A stretch of 64,000 nt of DNA from JAFDWI01 sp963764215 (GCA_963764215.1 CAVXRS010000005.1:124001-188000), one strand, 5' to 3'; positions 11,495 to 22,062 are shown, counted from the stretch's first letter. The notes: generated by a model not told the origin, from the sequence alone. Translations and numbers: made by a program.

Positions 11495-13023
11495 GTCTGC
11501 TGCCCTGCGGCGCGGAACCGCCCGTCCAGAAACTCAGATCCTGCCGACGTGTCTGGGCGGCGCTGGCCCCGCTGGTGGTCCTCGTCGGCGGGGCGATCGT
11601 GTTGCTCGTCGGCGGGCTCGTTGCTGCGGGGCCCTCGGTCCCGGCGCTTCTACGGGCCGTTCACCGCCGCCGTGGCGTTGGCCGCGGGGCTGTCGGCCAT
11701 CCCGCAGTGGCACAAGGTCCAGGACCACGGCGCGTTCGTGACCGTCGCGGGCATGGTCGGCATCGACGGATTCTCGCTGTTCACCATGTTCATCGTCAGT
11801 GCCGCCCGTTCCTCTCCGTCCTGTTCGTCGACGGGTATCTCGTCCGCGAGGACCTGGTCGGGTCGAGGCCTACGTGCTGCTCTGCTCTCGGCATCCGGTG
11901 CGGTCATCATGGGCGCGGCCAACGACCTGATCGTGATGTTCCTCGGCCTCGAGATCATGTCGATCGCGGTCTACGTGCTGGCCGGCATCCACATCCGTCG
12001 GGCCCGCTCGAGTGAGGCGGCGCTCAAGTACTTCATCCTCGGGGGCTCGTCGTCCGCGTTCTTCCTCTACGGCATCGCCCTGATCTACGGCGCCACGGGG
12101 TCGACCAAGCTGGCCTCGATCGCCAACTATCTGGCCGCCAACATGTTCACCAACGACCTGCTGCTGATCGGCGGGCTGATGCTGCTGCTGGTGGGCTTCG
12201 GGTTCAAGGTCGCCGCCGTGCCGTTCCACAGCTGGACTCCCGACGTGTACCAGGGGGCGCCGACGCCGGTGACGGGCTTCATGGCCTCCGCGGTGAAGGT
12301 CGGTGGGTTCGTCGGGTTCCTCCGGGTGTTCATCACGCGTTCGTGAACTACCGACGTCGACTGGCAGCCGGTGATCTACGTCATCGCGATTCTCACCCTC
12401 GTGGTCGGATCCGTCGTGGCCCTCGTCCAGACGGACGTGAAGCGACTGCTGGCCTACTCGTCGATCAACCACGCCGGTTTCATGCTGGTGGCACTCGAAG
12501 CAGGCGAGCCCCCAGAGGCGTGTCGGCGGCGATGTTCTACCTGATGGCCTACAGCTTCATGGTGCTGGGCAGCTTCGGGGTGATCTACGTGCTGGGTCGC
12601 AAGCGGCGACGGGCACCACGCACTGCAGGACTACACGGGCGATCGCCCGGCGGGAACCGGCACTGGCGTTTCTGTTGACGGTGTTCCTCCTGGCCCAGGC
12701 CGGCGTGCCGATGACCGTCGGTTTCGTGGCGAAGTTCGAGGTGATCATGGCCTCGGTCGGAGGCCGGATCGTGGCCGCTGGCACTCGTCGCCATGGTCAC
12801 GGCGGTGATCGCCGCCTACCTCTACCTCAAGATCGTCGTGAGGATGTATTCGGCCGAGCCCGCTGCCGACGTTGCCGAGCGGCCACGCATTGCGGTGCCG
12901 GCCCGCGCCGGTCTGGCGCTCGGGCTTGCGTTCGTGCTCGTCATCGGACTGGGCGTCGTGCCCGGTCCGGTCACGAACCTCACCGATCACGCACTGCCAC
13001 GGCTGATCGCCGCCGGCAAGTAA
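11491..13023 (+). CDS. nuoN: NADH-quinone oxidoreductase subunit N (frameshifted here)
   Basis: Antiporter-like proton-pumping subunit (ND2), last canonical gene of the nuo operon. The longest clean stretch covers about 11645-12346 and reads MIVGIDGFSLF-like sequence, FLGLEIMSIAVYVLAGI, EAALKYFILGGSSSAFFLYG and KVAAVPFHSWTPDVYQGAPT, then VTGFMASAVKVGGF. Downstream fragments give DVKRLLAYSSINHAGF and the last helices ending LPRLIAAGK with TAA. Breaks occur near 11640, 11805, 12345, 12510, 12620 and 12770. GTG 11491 opens VSLL and overlaps the nuoM stop. Confidence 0.85.
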
Positions 13024-13070
13024 CCCGATGCTCCATCCCGCGCGATCGGTGCGGGAGGACCCGCTGAGCC

Positions 13071-14516
13071 ATGAACACCGAGGTCGCGCCGGTATCTGGC
13101 GGTGATGATCTGCCTCGTGGTGGGCTTCGCCGTGAGCTTCGCGGGTGCACGGGCGTCGTCTGCGCCTCGTGCATCCCGGACACCGAGTTGACCCGCCGCG
13201 ATCGGCTGCCGTCGGCGTGGCGACGTCTGCACCGCATGGGCACGGAGCCGCTCGTTGCGACTGTGGTGTCCGCGACGCGGCCGACCGCGGAGCTCGTCGC
13301 GGCCCATCTGGCGACCTCGGCGGGTCGGCGCCTGCGTCGACTCGGTGTTTCCATCGCCGAACGCCCCGAGCTGGCCGATGTGGTGGTCGTCGACCGCCGC
13401 TCCGGTGTCGATCCCGCTCCTGTGCGCGCGCAGGTTCCACCCCCTGCGCCGTGATCGTGCTCGCCGATCGCGCGGGATCCCGCGGAGTTCTCGCGATGCC
13501 TGCGTCGACCTGGCGCGTCGCGTTGCGCTGGCCCGACGAGGTGCCGCGAGCCCGTGATCTGCGGTGGTGCATCCCTCGTACTGGCAGCGCACCACCTTCG
13601 GTCTGGTCGTGCTCCTGGCCACGCTGCCGATCGCGGCAACCCTGCTGACCTGGTTGGAGCGCAGCGTGCTGATTCCCCGGGCTGCAGGCCGACGATGGCC
13701 CGAAGGGGCCCGGCTGGTGCGTCCCCTGGTCGAAGTCATCGTCGACGCGCAACGTCGCGCGGCCGGCGACGACGACCTGAGCGCCACCGCCGTGCAATCG
13801 CTCCGCTTCGGGCTGGTGCTCGCCGCGTGCGCCGTCATCCCCGTTTCCACCGGCCTGGTGATCGCCCAACCGGGTCTGGGGCTCGTACGCATTGCCGGTG
13901 GTGCTCGCGTTCGAAGCGCTCACGGTCTGGGAATCGCCCGTCGCCGGAAAGCCGACCGGACCGTCGTGGTGGTCACGCGCATCGGCCTGGCGGCGCTGGT
14001 GGGACTGTGCGCCGGGGTGGTCGTCGCACAGTGGGGAACGGCGCGCGTGAGCGGAGTGGTCACCGCACAGGCGGCCGGTTCGCGTCTTCGGTGTCGCCGG
14101 CTGGGGTCTGCCCACGCTCTGGGTGCAGCCGATGGCCGCGGCCGTGGCGGTGTGTCGCCCTGCACCTGGTCGGCGTCTCGGTCGCATCGACCAGCGCCAC
14201 GGGCCGGGGTGGCTCGATCGGGATGGTGGCCGCGGTGGTCGATCAGGCTCTGCTGATCGTGTCGGCCGCCTGGTTGGTGGCCGCATTCGCCGGTGGCGGC
14301 TCGGTGCCGTGGGACATCGCGAACGACGGTGTCCGCCAGGTCGTCGCGGTCGTCGTGTTCGCCCTCAAGCTCGCCGTGGTCGCGTCGGCCCTGGCCTGGG
14401 CGCGTTGCACGTGGCCGACGTGTTCGGTGCGCACCCTGCGGCGGTTCCTCGTGATCGGGGCCGTCGTCGCCATCGTCTCCATCGGCGCCACGCTTGGCAT
14501 CCGTGCCTCGCTCTGA
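13071..14516 (+). CDS. Membrane protein downstream of nuoN, C-terminal half NuoH-like, frameshifted
   Basis: I do not recognise this gene with certainty. It starts MNTEVA and, with one base removed near 13090, continues into a hydrophobic signal-like helix (YLAVMICLVVGFAVSFAG). A charged segment of about 120 residues follows in another frame. From about 13564 comes a membrane part: GLVVLLATLPIAATLLTWLE followed by a basic stretch, which resembles the first NuoH/HyfC helix and its FERK loop, then several more helices and, near the end, VVAVVVFALKLAVVASALAW, similar in place to the NuoH C-terminal region. NuoH residues for quinone binding are not evident. It could be an accessory complex I subunit, or two genes split at about 13560. 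No product should be assigned without a corrected sequence. Confidence 0.45.
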
Positions 14517-14592
14517 GGGCCGACCGCACCCGGGTGGAAGGCGCGCACTGAGGTTGACGCGCAACCGTCGACGAGCTGAAGGGGCAACGAAC

Positions 14593-16573
14593 ATGAGTGA
14601 CGGGCGAGCCACGATCGAGGACTATCTCGAAGAGGACCGGACCTTTCCACCGCCGGACGCTGCCCGGGAGCGGTCGCTGTGGATCGCGGACGGCATCGAC
14701 GAGCAGGCCGCCGCCGGCGGTCCGGAGTTCTGGGCCGACCAGGCCCGTTCGCTGCTCACCTGGCGCAAACCGTTCACCGAGACGCTCGACTGGGAGTTGC
14801 CCGACGCCGGTGGTTCGCGGACGGCACCTTGAACGTCGCCGAGAACTGCCTCGACCGCCATGTCGAGGCCGGTCACGGCGACCAGGTCGCCTACCACTGG
14901 GAAGGCGAGCCGGGCGACACCCGGACGATCACCTATGCGGCCCTGCGCGACGAGGTCGCCAGGTTCGCCAACGTGCTCAAGAGCCTGGGCGTGACACGCG
15001 GCGATCGGGTCGCGGTCTACCTGCCGATGATCCCCGAGTTGCCGGTCACGATGTTGGCGTGTGCGCGGATCGGTGCGGTGCACTCGGTGGTCTTCGGGGG
15101 TTTCTCGGCCGACGCGCTGGCCGACCGCATCAACGACTCGGACTGCAAGGTCCTCGTCACCGCGGACGGTGGCTGGCGTCGGGGCAAGGCGGCCTTGTTG
15201 AAACCGGCCGCAGACGTCGCGGTGGCCAACACGACCACGGTCGAGCGACGTCGTGGTCGTCCAGCGCACCGGCGCGTCGGGGGACGACACCGAGATCGCC
15301 ATGACGCCGGGTCGCGACCACTGGTACCACGAGCTGATCTCCGAGGCGTCCGCGGACTGCCCCTGTGAGGAGATGGCCGCCGAGGATCTGCTCTACCTGC
15401 TCTACACGTCGGGCACCACGGCAAAGCCCAAGGGGGTCATGCACACCACCGGTGGCTACCTGACCCAGGTCGCGTTCACCCACCGCTACGTCTTCGACGT
15501 CCGACCGGGGCGACGTCTACTGGTGTGCCGCCGACGTCGGCTGGGTGACGGGGCACAGCTACATCGTCTACGGGCCGCTCACGAACCGGGCCACATCGGT
15601 GATGTACGAGGGCACGCCGGACACCCCGGGCAAGGATCGGTTCTGGGACATCGTCGAGCGGTACGGCGTGAACGTGCTCTACACCGCGCCCACCGCGATC
15701 CGGACGTTCATGAAGTGGGGAACCGAGCAGCCCGCCGCCACGACCTCTCCTCGCTGCGGGTGCTCGGTTCGGTGGGCGAGCCGATCAACCCCGAGGCCTG
15801 GATCTGGTACCACACCCACATCGGGGGTGGCCGGTGCCCGATCGTGGACACCTGGTGGCAGACCGAGACCGGGGCGATCATGGTCTCACCCATTCCCGGC
15901 GTGACCACGACCAAACCCGGATCCGCGACGTTCCCGCTGCCCGGGAATCGCCGTCGAGATGGTCGACGAGGCGGGCGAGCGGGTCGAGAAGGGCGGCGGG
16001 TACCTCACCATCACCGAGCCCTGGCCGTCGATGCTGCGCGGCATGTGGGGCGACCCCGAGCGCTACTTCGAGACCTACTGGAGACGCTTCCCAGGGCGGT
16101 ACTTCGCCGGCGACGGCGCCAAGGTCGACGAGGACGGCTACCTCTGGGTGATCGGCCGGGTGGACGACGTGATGAACGTGTCCGGCCACCGCATCTCGAC
16201 CACCGAGGTCGAGTCCGCGCTGGTCGACGACTCCCGCGTCGCCGAGGCCGCCGTCGTCGGGGCCACCGACGCGACGACCGGCCAGTCGATCGTCGCCTTC
16301 GTGACCGCAAAGGGTGGACATCGACCCGAGCCGAGAGCCTCGGCGAGGAACTGCCGAACCCATGTCGCCGAGAAGATCGGCAAGATCTCGCGACCCCGCA
16401 CCGTGATGTTCACCGACGACCTGCCCAAGACGCGGTCAGCGGCAAGATCATGCGACGGCTCTTGCGGGACGTCGCCGAGGGACGAGACCTCGGCGACACC
16501 ACGACGCTCGCCGACCCGAGCGTGGTCGACGAGATCCGACGGCGCGCCGAGGAGCAGCCGACGCTCGGAGTGA
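14593..16573 (+). CDS. acs: Acetyl-CoA synthetase (frameshifted here)
   Basis: AMP-forming acetate:CoA ligase, about 650 residues when repaired. Motifs in order: LPMIPELPVTMLACARIGAVHSVVF split around residue 140, the AMP-binding loop YLLYTSGTTAKPKGV, VDTWWQTETGAIM, and the C-terminal hinge and lysine loop GRVDDVMNVSGHRISTTE and SGKIMRRLL, whose lysine is the usual acetylation control site. ATG 14593 gives MSDGRATIEDYLEEDR. Frame breaks lie near 14812, 15245, 15510, 15735, 15950, 16320 and 16430. The end is uncertain; I used the TGA at 16571-16573, which follows EEQPT as in relatives after one shift. Confidence 0.85.
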
Positions 16574-16624
16574 CCCGGCCGGATGCCGCAGGGAAGGTCA
16601 GGCCGAGCTTCGTATACTGGCAGC

Positions 16625-17119
16625 GTGGAGACCCCTCGGAACTGGACGTGGACGCGACGCGCCGGTGCCACCCGGGGAATGCGCGATCTTCGACCTGGAC
16701 GGGGTGCTGGCCGACGCCAACGGCCGCCAGCACTACCTGACCGGCCCGGTGCGCGACTGGGATGGTTCTTCCCATGCGGTGAGCGAGGAACTGTTCTGCA
16801 CGACACGGCGGCGCTGCTCCGGCGCCTCATGCGAGCGGACCATGCAGATGGTGCTGCTCACCGCTCGCCCGGCGTTGACGTCCGCCCGGCCACCGTCGAC
16901 TGGTTGCACCGTCACGAGACTTCCCTGGGACCTGCTCGTGATGCGTGAGGACGGCGACCGGAGCCCGTCGTTGCCGACTACAAGCGCCGCACCGTCGGCG
17001 GAGCTGCGTGCCGCCGGCTTCGACCCGGTCATCGGGTTCGAGGACGACAACGCAACGTCGAGATGCTCCGGACCGAGGGCGTCCCCTGCGTCTACATCCA
17101 CTCGGGCTACTACGACTGA
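16625..17119 (+). CDS. HAD-superfamily phosphatase, polynucleotide-phosphatase-like (frameshifted)
   Basis: A small acid phosphatase of about 160 residues. The HAD nucleophile motif reads AIFDLDGVLADANGRQHYL, motif II probably lies in LLTARPA / AHRSPGVD, and the last motif in IGFEDDKRNVEML after repair. The DANG-R-HYL sequence after the nucleophile is like the 3'-phosphatase half of T4 polynucleotide kinase, but the substrate is unknown. A TATACT -10-like hexamer at 16613-16618 ends six bases before GTG 16625, which suggests a leaderless start; GTG 16665 is the alternative in the frame of the catalytic motif. Breaks are near 16655, 16800, 16920 and 17055. Ends with HSGYYD. Confidence 0.65.
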
Positions 17120-17306
17120 ATGTGATTGCTTTCGGGTTGCCGCGGCTTCGCCTCGCAACTCGGGCTTCGCCATCTGGGTTTCATCGGTAGGCTGCTCCGC
17201 CTGGCGGCTGCGCGCGGCCTGACCGGATGTGGCCTGTTCGTCGCGCCCGTTAGGCTTCTGCTCATGAACCACGCCGCACTTGAGCAACTCGGCGAAGGAG
17301 TGCGTG
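17120..17306. other. Intergenic stretch with no supported gene
   Basis: 187 bases between the HAD gene and htpX. Short open frames here are out of phase with both neighbours and show no recognisable sequence. A ribosome site (gaagga at about 17294-17299) belongs to htpX. No convincing promoter or terminator was seen. Confidence 0.5.
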
Positions 17307-18172
17307 ATGCGCAACAACATCAAGACCTTCGTCCTGCTGGCCCTGCTCGGCGGGCTCATGATCGGCATCGGCGGTCTCTGGGGCACCGGCGGCGCCATGA
17401 TCGGGCTCGGGATCGGAATCGTCTTCGTCGGCGGTTCGTACTGGTTCAGCGACAAGCTCGCCATCAAGGCGGCGAAGGCCAAGCCGGTCACCGAGGCCGA
17501 GATGCCGCAGTACTACGCGGTGGTCCGAGAGCTCTCGCGCGAAGGCGAACATGCCGATGCCCAAGCTCTACGTGAGCCCCGAGATGCAGCCCAACGCGTT
17601 CGCCACCGGCCGCAACCCCGACCACGCCGCGGTCGCCGTCACCCAGGGCATCCTCCAGGTGCTCGAGCTGGGACGAGCTGCGCGGGGTGCTCGCCCACGA
17701 GATCAGCCACGTCCACAATCGCGACATCCTCATCGGCTCGGTGGCCGCCGCCGTGGCCATGGGCATCACGTTCATCGCCCGGATGGCGATGTGGGGTGGG
17801 ATGTTCTTCGGCGGCCGTGACCGCAACGGCGGCCTCATCGGCGTCCTCGCCATGGCGATCCTGGCTCCGATCGCTGCGATGATGCTGCAGATGGCGCTGA
17901 GCCGCAGCCGCGAGTACGAGGCCGACCACTCCGGTGCCGCTTGATCGGTACCGGCGAGCCCCTCGCCCGGGCGCTCGAGAAGATCGAGGCCTACGCCAAC
18001 AGGGTGCCCATGGACATCGATCCGGCGCACGCCACGGCCTACATCATCAACCCGTTGACCGGGCGCAAGGTGCAGTTCGCGAGCTTCTTCCGGTCGCACC
18101 CGCCGACCGAGGACCGCGTCGCCCGCCTGACGTGGCCGAGGCCCACTGGTCTGAGCCCGACCGAGGCCGTCA
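17307..18172 (+). CDS. htpX: HtpX-type membrane zinc metalloprotease (frameshifted here)
   Basis: M48-family membrane protease that degrades damaged membrane proteins. ATG 17307 gives MRNNIKTFVLLALLGGLM, the first of two N-terminal helices, then VFVGGSYWFSD. After a shift near 17550 come MPMPKLYV and NAFATGRNP, and after another near 17670 the zinc motif HEISH in LAHEISHVHNRD. Two more hydrophobic segments and SREYEADHSGA, with the third zinc ligand, follow. Another shift lies near 17942. The C-terminus runs into the convergent yajQ; the exact stop cannot be read and the end is given at the yajQ boundary. Confidence 0.8.
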
Positions 18173-18659
18173 GTCGCGGAAGTTCTCGAACTGCAACGGG
18201 CATGCCGAAGTCGCCTCCTTGCAGCGCGGCGATGGCCGTCCTGGAGGTCGTCGCGCTTCTTGCCGGTTACCCGGAGCTGGTCGCCCTGGGTCTGTGACTG
18301 CACGCCCTTGAGGCCGAGTCCCTTGATGTGCTTGTTGAGCTCCTTGGCCTTGTCGGCGGAGATGCCCGCCTGCAACTGACGACCTGGCGGGCGGTTGCGC
18401 CGCTGGCCTCCTCGACCTTGCCGTAGTCGACCGCCTTGAGTGACACCTTCCGCTTGACGAGCTTCTCCTCGAGCACCTGCCGGAGCGCGGCCAGCCGGTC
18501 CTCGCTGTCGGCGCGCAGGGTGATCGTGTGATCGGCGAGCTCGACCGACGCGCCGGTGTTCTTGAAGTCGTAGCGGTTGGCGACTTCTCGGCTGGCCTGG
18601 TCCACCGCGTTGCGGACCTCCTGGAGGTCGACCTGGGAGACGATGTCGAAGCTGGGCAT
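18170..18659 (-). CDS. YajQ family nucleotide-binding protein (frameshifted here)
   Basis: UPF0234/YajQ protein, about 163 residues when repaired, an RNA- and in some species cyclic-di-GMP-binding protein. It starts MPSFDIVSQVDLQEVRNAVD, the family signature, and ends PLQFENFRD. Middle parts ISADKAKELNKHIKGLGLKG and VQSQTQGDQLRVTGKKRDDL lie in a second frame, with breaks near 18390, 18290 and 18240. Convergent with htpX and ending almost on top of it, followed on the other side by tRNA-Tyr. Confidence 0.82.
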
Positions 18660-18753
18660 GGTCGATCAAGGTACGTCCCGGCGAGCACGTGCATCGGGTC
18701 GACGACGGCTGCGGAGGCGACGGGCAGTGCTCGCTACGCTGGCGTGCACCCAC

Positions 18754-18835
18754 GGATCGGTGCCCGAGCGGCCAAAGGGAACTGGCTGTAAACCAGTCGC
18801 GTCATGCTACGGAGGTTCGAATCCTCCCCGGTCCA
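18754..18835 (+). tRNA. tRNA-Tyr (GTA)
   Basis: An 82-base class II tRNA with anticodon loop ctgtaaa (GTA). The acceptor arms ggatcgg and ccggtcc pair with one G-T, a long variable arm is present, and the T-arm reads ggaggttcgaatcctcc. CCA is not encoded. It stands alone, with an inverted repeat six bases downstream. Confidence 0.97.
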
Positions 18836-18841
18836 CAAGGG

Positions 18842-18867
18842 GTTCTCCGGGGTGGTCCCCGGAGAAC
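18842..18867 (+). terminator. Hairpin downstream of tRNA-Tyr
   Basis: A perfect 11-base-pair GC-rich stem (18842-18852 with 18857-18867) and a four-base loop, right after the tRNA. There is no T-run, so it would be a weak intrinsic terminator or a processing signal. A -10-like TACACT at 18881-18886 follows, nine bases before the next GTG. Confidence 0.55.
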
Positions 18868-18895
18868 GTACCCACAGGGGTACACTCCGGGATCC

Positions 18896-20695
18896 GTGTC
18901 TGGTGATGGCGCATCGATCGACGATGGGTGGCGTCCCCGCCGGCTTTCCTGGCTGCTGCTGGGTGCGGCGGTGGCGGTCCTGGTGGTCCTGGCGTGGATG
19001 CACCGCTACACCATCGACGACGCGTTCATCAACTACCGGGTGATCCATCAGATCGAAGCCGGCAACGGGCCGGTGTTCAACGCCGGTCACCGTGTCGAGG
19101 CGTTCACGAGCCCGGCGTGGATCGCGATCCTCTGGGTCGCCGACCTCGTCCTGCCGTTTCGCCTCGAGTGGATCGGGATGGTCGGGGGGATCGTCCTGGG
19201 CGCCGCCGGCGTGGTCTTCGCCGGCCTGGGTTCGCACCTGCTGTACCCGGCACAGGACAGGCGCGGCCGACCTGAGCTGTTGATTCCGCTCGGCGCCGCG
19301 GTGGTCGTCGCGCTTCCGGCGACCTGGCGCCTGCTCGCGATGGGGCTGGAGAACGGCCTGAGCTTCGCCTGGCTGGGCGCGATGATGTGGGCATTGGGGA
19401 GATGGACGACCCGCGAGTCGCCGTTGGGCTTCCCGAGCGCGCTGCTGCTCGGCCTCGGCGTGCTGGTCCGACCGGATCTGGCACCGTTCTGCGGGCTGTT
19501 CCTACTGGTGGTGGTCTTCGGGGACCGGGGCGCGACGCTTCGGCGCAGGCTGGGCCTGGTGGCGGTCGCGGCCGCACTGCCGGTGGCGAGCGAGATCGTG
19601 CGGATGGGCTATTACGGGGTTCTCGTTCCCAACACCGCCCTGACCAAGTCCGCCGGACTCTCCAGGTGGGGGCAGGGCTGGTGGTACCTGTCGGACTCAC
19701 TCGGCGCGTACTGGTTCTGGATTCCAGCGGTCATCCTGGCGGCGATCGGGTACTGGCCACTGTTGGCCGGCTTTCGCAACGTGGGCGAAGGGCAGAAGGA
19801 GCGGGCACGACGACGCGCGCTGGTGGCGGCGGCGTTCGGTCTGGGCGCTGTCCTCTGCACGCTCTACGAGGTTCGCATCGGCGGTGGCTACATCGCCACC
19901 CGGCTGCTGCTCCCCGCGGTGTTCGGGTTCCTGTGCCCGGTCATGTTCGTCCCGAGCCCCCGGCTGCGTGACCTCCGGGCCACGGTGGCGGTCGCGGCCG
20001 TCATCGTCTGGATCTTCGTGTGCGCGTTCGCGCTGCGCCTCCGCCCCGAGGACACCGTCCTGCACCGGACGGTGACGTTGCAGGACACCCCGGCCCAGGT
20101 CGCCGTGCTCACCCCGCCGGTGATCCGCCCCGGGCGCGTCTACGAGAACCGGGCCGAACTGCCCACGCGCGGGTCGATGGGTGCCACCCCGATCATCATC
20201 ACCTATGGAATCGGCAAGGTGGGCTATGCGGTGCCGAACGACGTGTACGTGTTCGACCAGCTCGGCCTGGCGCTTCCCTTCGCGGCCCACCTCCGGCTGC
20301 GGAGCCGTGGTCTGCCCGGGCACGAGAAGATCCTTCCCAAGCCCTGGATCGCCGCGCTCACGACCGAGCCCGGTTCGTCGGTCCAGGCATCGGACTTCCC
20401 GCAGTCTTTCGGTGTGATCCGGACTCGGGGATCGACCGAGCGCATTCGACGTCAGGACGATCCTGGCGGACGTCCGTTCCCCCAGCGGGTCCAGACCGCA
20501 CGCGAGGTCTTGGGTTGTCGCGAGATGCAGGACTTCCGAGCCAGCTTCACCGGCCCGCTCACGTGGCACCGCTTCGCCGCCAACGTGGTGCATTCCTGGC
20601 GCAACACCCATTTGTCGATTCCGGGCGAGCCCGCCGATGCGGCGGCGGTCCTGTGCACGCGGGCAGAGCGTGCTCGCATCGCAGGGTCCCCGTAG
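18896..20695 (+). CDS. AftB-like GT-C membrane glycosyltransferase
   Basis: A 599-residue integral membrane protein with about ten hydrophobic segments in the first 400 residues and a periplasmic C-terminal domain of about 180 residues. After the first helix it reads YTIDDAFINYRVIHQI and VFNAGHRVEAFTSPAW, which matches the DD-containing first loop of mycobacterial AftB (terminal beta-arabinofuranosyltransferase, decaprenyl-phosphate donor) and its relatives. In GT-C enzymes the acidic residues of this loop are catalytic. The donor and acceptor here are unknown; the organism need not make arabinogalactan. GTG 18896 is chosen because upstream codons run through the tRNA. Single gene, plus strand, no partner nearby. 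Confidence 0.72.
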   Translation: MSGDGASIDDGWRPRRLSWLLLGAAVAVLVVLAWMHRYTIDDAFINYRVIHQIEAGNGPVFNAGHRVEAFTSPAWIAILWVADLVLPFRLEWIGMVGGIVLGAAGVVFAGLGSHLLYPAQDRRGRPELLIPLGAAVVVALPATWRLLAMGLENGLSFAWLGAMMWALGRWTTRESPLGFPSALLLGLGVLVRPDLAPFCGLFLLVVVFGDRGATLRRRLGLVAVAAALPVASEIVRMGYYGVLVPNTALTKSAGLSRWGQGWWYLSDSLGAYWFWIPAVILAAIGYWPLLAGFRNVGEGQKERARRRALVAAAFGLGAVLCTLYEVRIGGGYIATRLLLPAVFGFLCPVMFVPSPRLRDLRATVAVAAVIVWIFVCAFALRLRPEDTVLHRTVTLQDTPAQVAVLTPPVIRPGRVYENRAELPTRGSMGATPIIITYGIGKVGYAVPNDVYVFDQLGLALPFAAHLRLRSRGLPGHEKILPKPWIAALTTEPGSSVQASDFPQSFGVIRTRGSTERIRRQDDPGGRPFPQRVQTAREVLGCREMQDFRASFTGPLTWHRFAANVVHSWRNTHLSIPGEPADAAAVLCTRAERARIAGSP

Positions 20696-20736
20696 GCGAG
20701 CGGTTCACCGTTCGGGCGGGGCGGCGGCCGGTGTGG

Positions 20737-22062
20737 CTACGGCTCGCTCGAGATGTCCAGCGTCGAGGGGTCGGTCGGCGTTTCGGTGGCGTCGCCCGGG
20801 CCGACGACGCTGAGTACGCCGGTGAGCTCCTCGAGACGGGCCCAGGAGATGATGTCCTCGGAATTGGTCAGCAGGATGACCTGGGGTGAGCCCGACTGCG
20901 CGACCAGCGCTTCGAGTAGTGCCGGACGGACCTGGGGTTCGAGGGCTCCGAAGGGTTCGTCGAGCAGGAGCGGGAAGGACTCACCGTCGTCACCGAGATG
21001 CCGGGCCTTGATCATTCTGGCGATGAGCGATTCGATCAGCTCCGGGGTCTCGTCGCTGATCCGGTGCGCGACCAACGCTTGGGAGTCGCTCGACGACAAC
21101 TGATTACCGGACTGGAGGTTCGCCGATGCCTCGATCGCCGGCCGGTGTTCCAGCGCCCATTCGACCGAGACGTCGCCGGCCGTCTGCTGCCAACGGGCGA
21201 GTGCTTCGTTCACGTCGGACTGCGCCGCGGCGCGATGACGCCGCTGGTGCTCCGAGAAGACGTAGCCGTCGATCCGGTCGAGCTGGTACCCGAGGTAGGA
21301 GTCCGACCCCGATTGGCCGAGTGCGGATTCGAGCTGACGGGCGTAGTAGGTCACGCGCGCACGGAACACGAAAGCCGCGATCGTCGCCACGACGGCGATG
21401 CCGAGCAGCGCGACGGCGAGGGTCCGGCTGCTCGGCGCGGCGACTCCGGCCGCGGCCAGGCTTGCCGTCCCCAGAACGAGCGCCAACAGACGTGTCCGGT
21501 CCGCCTGGGCCAGGGCGGCATCGTGGGCGTGGTAGCTCCGGTCGATACGGGCGGTGAGATTCTGATCCTCCACCGGGGTCTCCGGTTCGTGTTCGTCGAG
21601 CGCCTGTTTCGCGACCTGCACCCGTTGCGCGTCCGACCAGAGACGGGCCTGATCGATCCGGGCCAACCTGGTGACGAGCTGGTGACTCTGGGTCGAAGCG
21701 ACCAGGTCGTTCGGCCCGATGCGGGACCAGCGTCTGGCGGTGGCCGCGTCCAGGCCGAAGGACGACAGGACGTCGATCGTCCCGTCCTCGGCGGTGAACT
21801 CGTCGGAGACATCGGCGCCGGTTGCCGTTTCGATGACCCGGTGCGGAGCATCCGGCGGTCGGAAGATCGTGAGCGACCTGCCGTCGTCGGTCACGATCAC
21901 CAGGTGCGTCCCGACCCGATGCGAGCTGAGTCCTCCGAGCAGTTCCTGGACCATCGAGTCGCGGGTGGTCGAGCCCACGCCGGTGACCAGCGTCAACTGC
22001 GGGTGGAAGGACACGGTGAGGGTACCGCCCCGTGTCTCGACCGCAAGGCGAACGAATCTCAT
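20737..22062 (-). CDS. YhaN/SMC-like ATPase with internal membrane helices
   Basis: 441 residues from ATG 22062 (an upstream GTG at 22080 is possible). The N-terminus is an SMC/RecF-type ATPase lobe with VTGVGSTTRDS at the P-loop position, where the invariant lysine appears to be missing. A coiled-coil part near residues 150-200 and 250-330 flanks two hydrophobic segments (LLALVLGTASLAAAGVAA and LAVALLGIAVVATIAAFVF). The C-terminal lobe has a clear Walker B, PLLLDEPFGAL, and a following LLTNSEDI. The layout is that of YhaN-type membrane ATPases, but much shorter. No partner nuclease lies next to it. Function unknown; ATP binding is in doubt. Confidence 0.6.
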   Translation of the reverse strand: MRFVRLAVETRGGTLTVSFHPQLTLVTGVGSTTRDSMVQELLGGLSSHRVGTHLVIVTDDGRSLTIFRPPDAPHRVIETATGADVSDEFTAEDGTIDVLSSFGLDAATARRWSRIGPNDLVASTQSHQLVTRLARIDQARLWSDAQRVQVAKQALDEHEPETPVEDQNLTARIDRSYHAHDAALAQADRTRLLALVLGTASLAAAGVAAPSSRTLAVALLGIAVVATIAAFVFRARVTYYARQLESALGQSGSDSYLGYQLDRIDGYVFSEHQRRHRAAAQSDVNEALARWQQTAGDVSVEWALEHRPAIEASANLQSGNQLSSSDSQALVAHRISDETPELIESLIARMIKARHLGDDGESFPLLLDEPFGALEPQVRPALLEALVAQSGSPQVILLTNSEDIISWARLEELTGVLSVVGPGDATETPTDPSTLDISSEP

